The position numbers were made by a program, and so were the translations under genes. This document shows positions 42,301 through 49,534 of a stretch of DNA of 49,534 nucleotides, piece by piece. The stretch spans positions 1-49,534 of the forward strand of contig JAFRNH010000073.1 of assembly GCA_017430235.1 (NCBI GenBank), read 5' to 3'. The notes under the pieces are model-generated. The model did no database searches. It was not told the DNA's origin and saw only the letters and a list, made by a program, of their open reading frames with translations. The stretch comes from Paludibacteraceae bacterium. GTDB taxonomy: Bacteria > Bacteroidota > Bacteroidia > Bacteroidales > Paludibacteraceae. How positions within the stretch are numbered: position 1 is the first letter of the stretch; each line of letters starts with the position of its first letter.

Positions 42301-43840
42301 AGATTTCTTGAAAACATCCTATGTCTTAAGTGATTCTGTTAAGTTAACACCTCATACCATTGAATTGAATCAAACTCAGTTGTTTGATACAGAAGGACAT
42401 TATGGAATTGTCTCGGGTATGTTGTTGCACGATGCATTTCGTAATTTAAAATATGCTTTCAATATGAAGTGCGACAATATGTTGATGATGAATACGAAGG
42501 AAGAGGATAATGAGACATTTTATGGAAAAGTATATGCAAAAGGTGAAGCCCGTTTGTCTGGTAATCAGGATGTGGCAAACATGAATCTGACTATGAGAAC
42601 AATGCCGAACACGCTTCTCACAATTCCGATAGAAGGGACAACTACTGCTAAAGAGGGTAATTTTGTCACCTTTGTTCAACATGAAGACCAAAAGACGATG
42701 GCTGAAAAACGTCGTATTCGCCGAGAGAAAATGAGACAATTGAGCGAAAAGAAGAATGCTTCGCATACAAATATTCAACTGACACTAGATATGGAGGCGA
42801 CTCCTGATGCTCAGATTCAATTGATTATGGATCAACAACAGGGTGATGTGATTCGTGGTAACGGAACGGGAGCCCTTCGTCTGACCTATAATCAAAAGGA
42901 TAACAATTTTAAAATGTATGGTGGCTATGAGATTGAAAAAGGTGAGTATCTCTTCACCATTCAGAGTGTGATATCCAGAAAGTTTGAAATCATCAAGGGT
43001 AGTATCGTTCAATGGTCGGGTAGTCCTTATAATGCAGACTTAAACATAAAGGCAAAATATGGACTTAATGCTCCGATTGGTGATATTATAGAGGTGCCTA
43101 AGGGTAGAAATACAACGGCCGTCAACTGCTTGTTGAACCTAAAGGGAACGATCAATTCTCCTACCATCAAATTTGATATTGAATTGCCTAATTCAGACGA
43201 GGATGTGAAAAGCCGATTGCGAACAGCCATCAATACAGAGGAGGCTATGAATCGTAATGTGGCTTCACTTCTGGCATTCGGACACTTCTATACGTTAGAT
43301 AAAATGAACAGTGGAATGGTCGCAACAAATGATCTATCTTCTGTCGGATTCTCTACATTGTCCTCTCAGTTGACCAGCTGGATTTCTAAGATGAATCAGG
43401 ATGTGAATATTGGCTTGAATTACAGACCGAATGCAACGTACGATGGTACTACTTCCACTGAGTTTGATGTGGCACTCTCCACACAATTCTTAAATGATCG
43501 TTTGGCTTTAAATGGTAATTTCGGCTATCGTGATGTAATTACGGAAGAGGATAATTTGTCGAATACTCAAATCATTGATGTCGATATCGAATATAAATTG
43601 AATAAGTCGGGTAAACTTCGTACAAAGGCGTTTAATCGCTCGAATAACGGATATTTCAAACAAACAGGATATACGCAGGGCGTCGGTATCGTTTATCGTG
43701 AAGATTTCGATTCATTCTCTGAACTGACACGCAACTATTGGCAAGCATTAAAGCGGGCTTTTAGTAAGAAGAAAGAGGATGAAGAAGAAAACACTGAAGA
43801 TGAGCCTGCAAGTGATGAAAAGAAAAAGAAGGGGAAATAA
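39320..43840 (+). CDS. tamB: TamB-like translocation and assembly module protein
   Basis: TamB proteins are long inner-membrane-anchored beta-taco bridges that help move lipids or outer-membrane proteins across the periplasm. The 1506 residues are a run of short amphipathic beta segments (repeated L-D-x motifs), with the conserved TamB/DUF490 C-terminal domain at about 1090-1480 (QIQLIMDQQQGDVIRGNGTGALRLTYNQ, GGYEIEKGEYLFTIQSVISRKFEI and the end with VGIVYREDFDSF). A highly charged Lys/Glu tail closes it. The start is unsure: the GTG at 39320 leaves only about 14 hydrophobic residues of the anchor, and the open frame runs up to 39284 with the lysine and arginine that normally precede it. Confidence 0.85.
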   Translation: MGVIFALLLFGYVAFQNKKMQQSVVSVITKSLSHQVGSRVSIDQIEWNFPNSFVLKDVYIEDLNQDTMLFMDRTKVTINLWKLLSSQISFRTVQFSGLEANLSMDSMQVPNFQFFVDAFRPDNNDTLSFKWSMDIESVAFNDCRIAYKNPYKNQMIGRLNPNDLYIYEINGCMYVNSFQHDELSVLMDNISFKEQSGFEVDNISAKIKSDNDIIEVNNFLLETPKSQLNVAKFAVYHKQMTAFKDPINLLRGEVSISPSVIHPSDFAVFKPSLENLHQQLQIEGDFYGYLTHLQMDDLSIKYGNASCVSGDLLMSDFFPNSQNVKLNGTLEQISSNSTELQEILRVVLERDIQLPTALDSIGTFSYRGSLIGDLSNMKTEGVVTSNLGFVNTSVAVSSPDLLLNSYKIVGNINTTDCHLDKLFGTSSKLGNVAFKMNVTLDKLSDRNFVLDAEGAIDSICYKNYCYQNVSLKGKFDNNGFDGKLIMSDKNAELSFLGKSDLRKEKPLFHFVSSVNDIDLVKTHLLENAEDAHVSFNVETNFVGKNLDDLEGSFSMDNVVLTQDDKELSISNFSLSATTLSNNEKKLSVYSDYLNGSLSGTYSFSSLYALLYNIAQKYIPSVLKEEKPIVKKEGRSNRFSFNFTVENLEPIHDVYPMPVVVVEEARIQGFLNEEKEKFRVRVDAPRLRKKESYMNDCVLLCENPYDQLRLICRTTYLPKNKMRNPYYLSFNSNAKDNNVNVDFSFSNSVEETYSGKVELNADFKDYVKGEGVTADFHIKPSKVILNDTIWKIKDSKIYLDKKWIKVDSFLFEHGSQFLCVNGVNSSVVSDSINVHFSDLYLGYISDIIANKDISFNGVTAGDVYLFKLFNFPYFKGDLYVYDGALNDCLLGDLSVKSSWKEKEKCIDFYVDLLSMIEGKQDLSKSTLHGGVFLGNDSLFIGGHLKDVDLKFLRKYLNNVLQNNTGTATGDLKAYGKFGNIGLDGTLFVKNMAFNVDFLKTSYVLSDSVKLTPHTIELNQTQLFDTEGHYGIVSGMLLHDAFRNLKYAFNMKCDNMLMMNTKEEDNETFYGKVYAKGEARLSGNQDVANMNLTMRTMPNTLLTIPIEGTTTAKEGNFVTFVQHEDQKTMAEKRRIRREKMRQLSEKKNASHTNIQLTLDMEATPDAQIQLIMDQQQGDVIRGNGTGALRLTYNQKDNNFKMYGGYEIEKGEYLFTIQSVISRKFEIIKGSIVQWSGSPYNADLNIKAKYGLNAPIGDIIEVPKGRNTTAVNCLLNLKGTINSPTIKFDIELPNSDEDVKSRLRTAINTEEAMNRNVASLLAFGHFYTLDKMNSGMVATNDLSSVGFSTLSSQLTSWISKMNQDVNIGLNYRPNATYDGTTSTEFDVALSTQFLNDRLALNGNFGYRDVITEEDNLSNTQIIDVDIEYKLNKSGKLRTKAFNRSNNGYFKQTGYTQGVGIVYREDFDSFSELTRNYWQALKRAFSKKKEDEEENTEDEPASDEKKKKGK

Positions 43841-43916
43841 GTTACCCTAATTCTCAGATTGTAAGATAAAAGGTATGTGGCTATTATTATAGCACTATGT
43901 AGGCAATGGTGGGCGT

Positions 43917-44726
43917 TTAATCTTCTATTTCCACGTTTAATCCCACATGCCCATAGCTGATGTCTCCGTGATATTCCTTTTTGAGTTGAGCATACTGGTC
44001 AATGCCTGTACAATGACAAGCTACTATTCTATTTATTTCAAGTGCGTTTAGTTTCTCTGCCAATCGATGAATGGTTGCCTCGTCTTCGTGAAGCGTGTGA
44101 AATCCACCCATAACTAAATCAATGGGCAGGTGGAATGTTTGTGTGGCACTTGTGATGGTGTTAACAATTCCTCGATGGGCACATCCGCTGATGATAGACA
44201 ACTTTCCGTTGTTGACGATGGCTAGATATTGTTCGTCATCAAATGTGTCTTCTCTGCAATTCTCTCCGTTTCGAATGGTTAGATGTGTGAAATGTGTTTC
44301 GTGGGGATCGAATATTGTAATCTTGGGTGATATGAACACGCCCTCTGATATTTCAGTTGTCTCTTTGACGATGTGCAGACGATGGGGTGGTATTTTGATT
44401 CCCTTGGGTAGACCAATATATTTGCCTACTTTATTGTATTTATTACTGTCATATCCTTCTTTGACGTAAATGTTTGCATGATCGTTTAAAAGTAGGAAGC
44501 GTTGAAGTCCACCCGTGTGGTCATAGTGCCCATGACTAAGAACTAGCGAGTCTATCTGGTCAATTTGAATTTCGAAGATTTTTGCATTGTCTGCAAACAG
44601 ACCTGTTTGTCCTGTGTCGAAAAGTATTTTGTGATGATTTTTGGTTTCAATATATGCACAGAATCCTAATTCAGCTTTCGCATCGGCTTGGAAGACTGTA
44701 TTTTCAATGATGATTCTAATTTTCAT
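43917..44726 (-). CDS. MBL-fold metallo-hydrolase (COG1237-like)
   Basis: The metal-binding motif HGHYDH is at residues 65-70. The other metal-ligand regions are SGCAHRGIVN near 186-195, MGGFHTL near 212-218 and VACHCTG near 239-245. This set is typical of COG1237, proteins related to the archaeal dihydropterin-phosphate synthase. In bacteria the reaction is unknown. Length of 269 is normal. It lies 25 bases downstream of rpoD on the same strand and might be read through from that promoter. Confidence 0.88.
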   Translation of the reverse strand: MKIRIIIENTVFQADAKAELGFCAYIETKNHHKILFDTGQTGLFADNAKIFEIQIDQIDSLVLSHGHYDHTGGLQRFLLLNDHANIYVKEGYDSNKYNKVGKYIGLPKGIKIPPHRLHIVKETTEISEGVFISPKITIFDPHETHFTHLTIRNGENCREDTFDDEQYLAIVNNGKLSIISGCAHRGIVNTITSATQTFHLPIDLVMGGFHTLHEDEATIHRLAEKLNALEINRIVACHCTGIDQYAQLKKEYHGDISYGHVGLNVEIED

Positions 44727-44751
44727 GTTGATCTTTTCTATTGACCATCTT

Positions 44752-45621
44752 TTATCCTAAATAGGTCTTCAGCATTTTGCTGCGTGAGTTCTGACGAAGT
44801 TTTCGAATAGCTTTCTCTTTGACTTGACGTACTCTTTCCCGTGTGAGGTCTAATTGAATACCAATCTCTTCCAGTGTCATTTCTGGATATCCACCTACGC
44901 CAAAGAACATCTTTATGATTTTATTTTCTCTTTCGGATAGAGTGGAGAGTGCTCTTTCAATCTCTTCACAAAGGGACTCCTTGATGAGAGATTTATCTGC
45001 GTGAGGGGAATCTTCGTTGACAAGAACATCCAGTAGACTGTTGTCAGCTCCATCATTTGGATCAAAAGGTGCATCAACGGAGATATGTCTTCCAGATGCT
45101 CTTAATGCTTCTGAAATCTTGTCGGTTGGAATGTCTAAGAGTTCAGACACCTCTTCAGCCGATGGCTTTCTCTCATTTTGCTGTTCAAATTGAGAGAAGG
45201 CTTTGTTTATTTTGTTGAGAGAACCCACTTGGTTGAGAGGGAGTCGTACAATGCGAGATTGATCGGCAATGGCTTGAAGAATGGATTGCCTTATCCACCA
45301 TACCGCATAAGATATGAATTTAAATCCACGTGTCTCGTCAAATTTCTCTGCTGCTTTGATTAGTCCTACGTTACCTTCGTTGATAAGATCGGGTAGACTA
45401 AGTCCTTGATTTTGATATTGCTTAGCGACAGAAACAACAAAACGCAAATTGGCTCTAGTTAGTTTTTCTAAAGCTTTTTGATCTCCGTTTTTTATTCTTT
45501 GTGCAAGTTCCACCTCCTCTTCAACCGAAACCAGTTCCTCTCTACCTATTTCTTGCAGGTATTTTTCTAAAGAGGCACTTTCCCTATTGGTGATGGATTT
45601 GTTTATTTTTAGTTGTCTCAT
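44752..45621 (-). CDS. rpoD: Primary RNA polymerase sigma factor (RpoD/SigA)
   Basis: This is the main vegetative sigma factor. Region 1.2 begins near residue 17 ([25 protein letters not shown]). Region 2 (about 52-122) includes [36 protein letters not shown] and [27 protein letters not shown]. Region 3 covers about 131-205, and region 4 (about 215-280) has [29 protein letters not shown]. At 289 residues it lacks region 1.1, as does the Bacteroidota primary sigma that reads TTTG/TAnnTTTG promoters. The many such promoters in this window agree with this. Confidence 0.97.
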   Translation of the reverse strand: MRQLKINKSITNRESASLEKYLQEIGREELVSVEEEVELAQRIKNGDQKALEKLTRANLRFVVSVAKQYQNQGLSLPDLINEGNVGLIKAAEKFDETRGFKFISYAVWWIRQSILQAIADQSRIVRLPLNQVGSLNKINKAFSQFEQQNERKPSAEEVSELLDIPTDKISEALRASGRHISVDAPFDPNDGADNSLLDVLVNEDSPHADKSLIKESLCEEIERALSTLSERENKIIKMFFGVGGYPEMTLEEIGIQLDLTRERVRQVKEKAIRKLRQNSRSKMLKTYLG

Positions 45622-45696
45622 TCTTTACGCAAATCAGATTGTCGGAACACGAAAAATCCAATTGTGATATTCCCTCAGAAATTGGTGGGGGTTGAT

Positions 45697-46422
45697 TTAG
45701 TTGATATATGCATAGATAGTCGTTTCTGCCTTGACGATAGTTCCAGCAGCACCTGTCGTAACTACTATTGCTTCAGGCACAATACCCTCGTTCTTCTCTG
45801 GCTCAGACTCAGCATATATGGTATATGAAGAGTATGGATCTAATTTGGGGAATGCGTACACTCCATTTTCATCAGCTCTTGTGTCGCTGACATCCAATGA
45901 TCCTACTTTCTGAGCATAGACGCGTAAAGAGAATCCAGGAATCCAACCAGACTCTTTGTATAGAGCTTCTACAGTCCCAACAATTCCACATTTTCCTACA
46001 TTCTTTCCGTCATAGATGTAGATGTCGGGAGGACATAATGTGCTGCCTTCTGTAAGATCAATATTTACTAAAGTAGCTTGTTTGTCTCCTGATGCATAAT
46101 CTGACAATGAGTATAATGTGTATTTTCCTGCATAGAGGTGTTTGAAACAATAAGTGCCGTCGAAAGCTGTGCTGGTTTTGTCGTCGTATCCGAAGTCATG
46201 TTCTCCATAGATAATATAGACATCTTCATCTTTTGCTATAATCGTGTCTTTGTCAAACGTATAAGAACCATCAGCTTGTTGGATGATTTTGCCATCATCG
46301 ATTACCTTATAAACGATACCGAAAATGGTTGCGTTTCCTCCTTCTCCTTCTTCTTTTTCGCAAGATGTAATGATGCAACTAATGGTTAGTAATTGTAATA
46401 TAAACAATAGAGAGCGTCTCAT
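45697..46422 (-). CDS. Lipoprotein with carboxypeptidase-regulatory-like repeats
   Basis: A signal peptide with the lipobox ITSC gives C21 as the lipidated residue. The following 220 residues hold two or three beta-sandwich repeats like the carboxypeptidase-regulatory (CarboxypepD_reg) fold: FDGTYCFKHLYAGKYTLYSL near 89-108 and ENGVYAFPKLDPYSSYTIYAE near 188-208. Each fits the pattern G.Y.F..L..G.YTL. No catalytic residues are present. It reads in the same direction as rpoD, 75 bases upstream of it. A -7 box lies 40 bases before its ATG. Role unknown; surface or cell-adhesion roles are common for the fold. Confidence 0.78.
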   Translation of the reverse strand: MRRSLLFILQLLTISCIITSCEKEEGEGGNATIFGIVYKVIDDGKIIQQADGSYTFDKDTIIAKDEDVYIIYGEHDFGYDDKTSTAFDGTYCFKHLYAGKYTLYSLSDYASGDKQATLVNIDLTEGSTLCPPDIYIYDGKNVGKCGIVGTVEALYKESGWIPGFSLRVYAQKVGSLDVSDTRADENGVYAFPKLDPYSSYTIYAESEPEKNEGIVPEAIVVTTGAAGTIVKAETTIYAYIN

Positions 46423-46462
46423 GTTTCTAAAATATTAGATTTATACTTTGTAAATTTTTGCC

Positions 46463-46470
46463 CAAATATA
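46463..46470 (-). promoter_or_regulatory. -7 promoter element of the lipoprotein gene before rpoD
   Basis: TATATTTG on the minus strand, an exact TAnnTTTG match, ends 40 bases before the ATG at 46422. Confidence 0.55.
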
Positions 46471-46516
46471 CAATAAACCGCTTAATTCGTAAAATAAATT
46501 CAGCAAAATAACTTTC

Positions 46517-48820
46517 CTATTCGATTAATTTATCGTGGAAGATTAAATATCCAATGTTTAATCCCGCATTCCAGTTTTTCTCTGGATAACTATACCAATT
46601 GACATATACACTTGCAGTTATGTATTTTAACTGGGCTACGGCTGTCAATTCACTGATAAGATATAGTCTCTGGAACGGTTCGTCGTATGTGGCAGAGAAC
46701 AAAGCTGTTTGTTGAATGGCCCGGTAGGGAACATACAGATAATTTTCGAAGCGGAGGTGGAGAATCTTGTTGAGATTATAGATGGGTTTCACACCAGCAG
46801 CGAAATAGATTTTTGATCGGAACGCCTGATTGAACACCATCATAGAGTGTTTGGTAGGTGTGAATGCGGGTGACATCAGCAATGTCTCCATGTAATTTCC
46901 TTCTAACTTATGGGTGGAGAAGACAGATTCTCCTAATAAACCTATAGAGAAACGTTTTGAAAGTGGAATGTAATGGTCTATCAATCCTGACACCTGAATC
47001 CAATTATTACTATGTATCTCCTTCAACTTCACTAATTGATTGTTCATGTTGTCTATCATTTCGCTTTCGCCCCTTCCAAATATGTATTGAACGGTAATCT
47101 TTGCTTTACTGCCTCCTATTGGAAATTGCTTGTGAGAAAGAGAGTTGTGATTGAATTGGAACAGCGCTGTACCAAGGTGGTATTTTGTTGCATTAAACTC
47201 GTTTTCTCCGGTTGTGTATGGACCATGATAGGTGTTTTTAATGGTTCCATATCCCATACCTGTATTGAATTCTCCCTTCAGGAAGAATGGAATGGCTATT
47301 TTCGCTTTTGTGTAAAATTCTGTGCTGAACGCCTCTGTTGGAATGTCTGTCATATAGAAGGCGTATTGTTTGCTTGAATGGGAGAAGTGATTGATGTCAG
47401 CTATGAGTTTCACGCAGAATGGTAGTTGAGATGGAAAATCAATCCTCGCTTGTAAATGAGCATCTTTGTATAACATTCCGATTTGTCCGTCAAGAGATAC
47501 ATCATACGATAGATAACGCATTCCCAAATATTTAAGTCCTATATAGAGTTGATTGGAGGATGTGGAGGATATGTTACCTCCGATTCCTATCTTGAAGTGG
47601 TCGCTCAGAGTGACATCTAGGATGAGGTCATAGTAGCCTGTTTGTTGATTGTAACTGGCATGAGCGATGATTTCCCCTATTTTTTTATCGGATAGAAGTT
47701 TAAAATAGGTGTGTTTGAAACTCTCGTAATCGAAGGTTTCGTCATCGTTATGAAAGTTCTTTTCTATGTAGATTTTCTGTTGCGTGTTTACACCTCTTAC
47801 AATCACATTCTTGAATATAAGGGGCGGCTTTTTCTGGTTGAAGGCAGCTCGTTTTGCATTGACTGTCTCTTGATCGATGCGTCTTGATACTTTGGCCTTT
47901 ATTTCATCAATGTGTGCGATTGTACTGTCGTAGCCATATTGAATAAGTTCTTTGGCTCTATGGAAGTCGAGTAGGCTGACATCCGTATAGTGAAAGTGAA
48001 GGTGCTTGCCATTTAGTTCGGAAAGATCGTAGTTGGTGTGTTGCATAATCAGATTTTCCAACAAAACGAATGGATCATCACCCCTGGCAGTGGTGCTGTT
48101 GGCACTTACGGAACTACCAATAATATAGTCGGCTTTTAATTCGTCTTTCATCACGTCGATGGGGAAGTTGTTGTAGATTCCCCCATCAAGCATAAGGTGG
48201 TTGTCGACACTGATGGGCTTGAAGACGAAAGGGAAGGTCATGGACGTACGTACGGCATCACCGAGATCTCCTTTTCTATGCACGTGTTGAGCTTTGGTGA
48301 CAACGTCGGTAGCCACACAACGAAATGGAACAAATAGGCTGTCAAAATTATTCTTACATACAGTGCTGGCTTGCGAAAAAAGATACATGCAAGCCTGATT
48401 CATTTGATCGGGAGATATAAAACTGGTAGGTAGTATAGGTTTTATACTTAGGGAATCGTCTATGTTCAATTTGAAAGAGGCAAATTCCGGCGTTTCATCT
48501 TCACTTTTAAAAAAGAACTTGAAATTGTCACTTATCTGACCCTTTTGCCAAGTGATGAAGTCTTCTGACGACAATAGTTCTTCCATCTCATCAGGTGTGT
48601 ACCCCATAGCATATAATGATGCCACAATGGCTCCCATGGAGGTGCCCGCTATATAATCAATAGGTATTCCATTTTCTTCCAACGCGCGAATGACACCAAT
48701 GTGCGTGCATCCTTTAGCTCCACCTCCACTTAACACTAGACCCACTTTTTGCGCATGTGTTGCGGGAATGAAACTGATAAGAAGAAAAATTAACAGTGTG
48801 AGTTTAAGTCGCTTCACCAT
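46517..48820 (-). CDS. Patatin-like phospholipase with POTRA and outer-membrane barrel (type Vd-like)
   Basis: After a signal peptide (about 1-23) comes the patatin domain (about 26-300). It has the oxyanion loop SGGGAKG (31-37), the nucleophile S61 in GTSMG and the second dyad residue D212 in LDGG. A POTRA-like domain follows at about 333-405 (PLIFKNVIVRGVNTQQKIYIE), and the last 360 residues form amphipathic beta strands typical of a 16-stranded outer-membrane barrel. This layout is that of self-anchored type Vd lipases such as PlpD and FplA, so the enzyme sits at the outer membrane and may face outward. Substrate phospholipids are inferred. The gene is single, 94 bases upstream of the lipoprotein gene. 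Confidence 0.93.
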   Translation of the reverse strand: MVKRLKLTLLIFLLISFIPATHAQKVGLVLSGGGAKGCTHIGVIRALEENGIPIDYIAGTSMGAIVASLYAMGYTPDEMEELLSSEDFITWQKGQISDNFKFFFKSEDETPEFASFKLNIDDSLSIKPILPTSFISPDQMNQACMYLFSQASTVCKNNFDSLFVPFRCVATDVVTKAQHVHRKGDLGDAVRTSMTFPFVFKPISVDNHLMLDGGIYNNFPIDVMKDELKADYIIGSSVSANSTTARGDDPFVLLENLIMQHTNYDLSELNGKHLHFHYTDVSLLDFHRAKELIQYGYDSTIAHIDEIKAKVSRRIDQETVNAKRAAFNQKKPPLIFKNVIVRGVNTQQKIYIEKNFHNDDETFDYESFKHTYFKLLSDKKIGEIIAHASYNQQTGYYDLILDVTLSDHFKIGIGGNISSTSSNQLYIGLKYLGMRYLSYDVSLDGQIGMLYKDAHLQARIDFPSQLPFCVKLIADINHFSHSSKQYAFYMTDIPTEAFSTEFYTKAKIAIPFFLKGEFNTGMGYGTIKNTYHGPYTTGENEFNATKYHLGTALFQFNHNSLSHKQFPIGGSKAKITVQYIFGRGESEMIDNMNNQLVKLKEIHSNNWIQVSGLIDHYIPLSKRFSIGLLGESVFSTHKLEGNYMETLLMSPAFTPTKHSMMVFNQAFRSKIYFAAGVKPIYNLNKILHLRFENYLYVPYRAIQQTALFSATYDEPFQRLYLISELTAVAQLKYITASVYVNWYSYPEKNWNAGLNIGYLIFHDKLIE

Positions 48821-48927
48821 TGTTACTACCTTTATAATTAGGAATTCTCTATATGTTACATCGTGAAGTGAAGCATATAAATATCCTTATTTTTATGAGT
48901 TTTTGGGGATTAATAGAAGACCCACTA

Positions 48928-48935
48928 CAAAGATA
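48928..48935 (-). promoter_or_regulatory. -7 promoter element of the patatin gene
   Basis: TATCTTTG on the minus strand matches TAnnTTTG. It lies 107 bases before the ATG, implying a leader of about 100 bases. No clear -33 element. Confidence 0.45.
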
Positions 48936-49094
48936 TGTTTTTTCAAGAAAAAAAATGCTTTTTGATGGAACATCTTGTTAAAAATTTAAGGTGGATTATA
49001 ATGTGCCGAAAAGTATATTCGCGCATTATTTATATATAGTGAATTGATAGCGATTCCCGTAGTTTTTTTGTGTTGTTTTATGTGAGGTGAGGAT

Positions 49095-49128
49095 AAAAAA
49101 AAGACTGACCAATTGGTCAGTCTTTTTT
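49095..49128 (-). terminator. Terminator after the right-end gene
   Basis: AAGACTGACC/GGTCAGTCTT with an AATT loop (49101-49124), extended by an A run and a T run to about 14 bp. It lies 15 bases after the stop at 49144 and could act in both directions. Confidence 0.92.
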
Positions 49129-49143
49129 ATTTAGAAATAAAGA

Positions 49144-49534
49144 TTATTTCTTGATGATGATTTGAGAGATAACACCGTTAGCTGTGTTAGCCTTAGCAAT
49201 GTAAGAACCAGCAGCCAAACCAGAGATGTTCTCGTTAGCAACTTTAACACCAGTCAAAGAAAGAACTTCGATAGTTGCGTCAGCATCGCTGTAAACTTTA
49301 ACGATGTCACCATCTACATAGATTGCAGCTACAGCAGCATCGCTAGCGATTTCATTTACGTCAACACCACCAGTACAAAGACCTAATTGGATGTTGTCGA
49401 TAACGTAACCATAATCTTTCTCGTTAGATTGGAATTTCAAAGAAACTTTAGTTGCACCCTCTGGGATAGTGATCTCATTTTCTAATTCTGTCCAATCAGC
49501 AGGAATGTTTGTTCCTTCACCGAACAATTTAACA
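49144..49534 (-). CDS. C-terminal part of an exported protein with T9SS-like sorting domain (5' end outside window)
   Basis: The frame is open to the window edge, so only the last 129 residues or so are seen. The first part (about 1-50: IPEGATKVSLKFQSNEKDYGYVIDNIQLG) looks like the end of a jelly-roll domain of the choice-of-anchor or MAM-like kind. The last 70 residues (VYSDADATIEVLSLTGVKVANENISGLAAGSYIAKANTANGVISQIIIKK) have the beta-sandwich pattern, the LAAGSYI turn and the basic end of a T9SS type A sorting domain. This would place the whole protein on the cell surface. The catalytic or binding part, if any, lies outside the window. Confidence 0.8.
   Translation of the reverse strand, partial: VKLFGEGTNIPADWTELENEITIPEGATKVSLKFQSNEKDYGYVIDNIQLGLCTGGVDVNEIASDAAVAAIYVDGDIVKVYSDADATIEVLSLTGVKVANENISGLAAGSYIAKANTANGVISQIIIKK

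Larger units (their letters stand above)
48821..49143. other. AT-rich intergenic region upstream of the patatin gene
   Basis: 323 bases between the patatin start and the stop of the right-end gene, both on the minus strand. It holds a -7 element for the patatin gene at 48928-48935 and a terminator at 49095-49128. No open frame or RNA gene was seen. Confidence 0.55.

Overview
This window is ordinary chromosomal sequence from a member of the Bacteroidales (phylum Bacteroidota), most likely an anaerobe from a gut or rumen-like habitat. The evidence is the Bacteroidota promoter signature TAnnTTTG (sometimes with TTTG about 20 bases upstream) before many genes, the syntenic block nusB-yajC-ybbR-coaE, a short primary sigma factor lacking region 1.1, C-terminal type IX secretion (T9SS) sorting domains, many lipoproteins, and a PerR plus reverse-rubrerythrin oxidative-stress operon. 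I cannot assign genus or species from sequence alone.

Layout. 1-3.6 kb: the 3' end of lon, then a secreted CotH-kinase protein with lamin-tail domain. 3.7-6.7 kb (minus): nusB, yajC, ybbR, coaE. 7.0-12.9 kb (plus): Na/Pi cotransporter, a small membrane protein with an OmpH/Skp chaperone, then ahcY-cdd-CDF metal transporter. 12.9-17.7 kb (minus): perR-rubrerythrin, an ORF6N protein, a PNPOx-like flavoprotein, a small membrane protein, a secreted unknown and mltG. 17.9 kb: tRNA-Ser(GCT). 18.2-22.3 kb (minus): a 1263-residue xylan-degrading protein. 22.3-24.6 kb (minus): pspC-uvrB. 24.7-26.5 kb (plus): paaK-like ligase and an ACT protein. 26.6-27.4 kb (minus): an amidohydrolase. 27.5-33.5 kb (minus): a five-gene cluster of beta-helix lipoprotein, EEP phosphatase/nuclease, LytS-type kinase, LytTR regulator and FAD dehydrogenase. 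33.7-36.2 kb (plus): acyltransferase, omega-amidase, a cluster of REP-like palindromes, panB. 36.3-39.1 kb (minus): lipoprotein, DUF481 outer-membrane protein, tsaD. 39.3-43.8 kb (plus): tamB-like. 43.9-48.8 kb (minus): MBL hydrolase, rpoD, lipoprotein, patatin with outer-membrane barrel. The right end holds the tail of another protein with a T9SS-like C-terminal domain.

The standout is the protein at 18194-21985. It combines, in one chain, an acetylxylan-esterase-like SGNH domain (CE6), a GH11 endoxylanase, a CBM6, a CE15 glucuronoyl esterase and a T9SS sorting domain, joined by Pro/Ser/Thr and Gly-Ser repeat linkers. Read from the architecture, it would deacetylate xylan, cut the backbone and break the glucuronate ester that links xylan to lignin, all at the cell surface. 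The gene has its own well-formed promoter about 290 bases upstream, giving an unusually long leader. Other points worth following are a perfect palindrome overlapping the perR promoter, three REP-like palindromes after a terminator, and a tamB start that appears to lack a normal start codon for its membrane anchor. I saw no CRISPR array, prophage, insertion sequence or rRNA, and no clearly undescribed system other than these leads.
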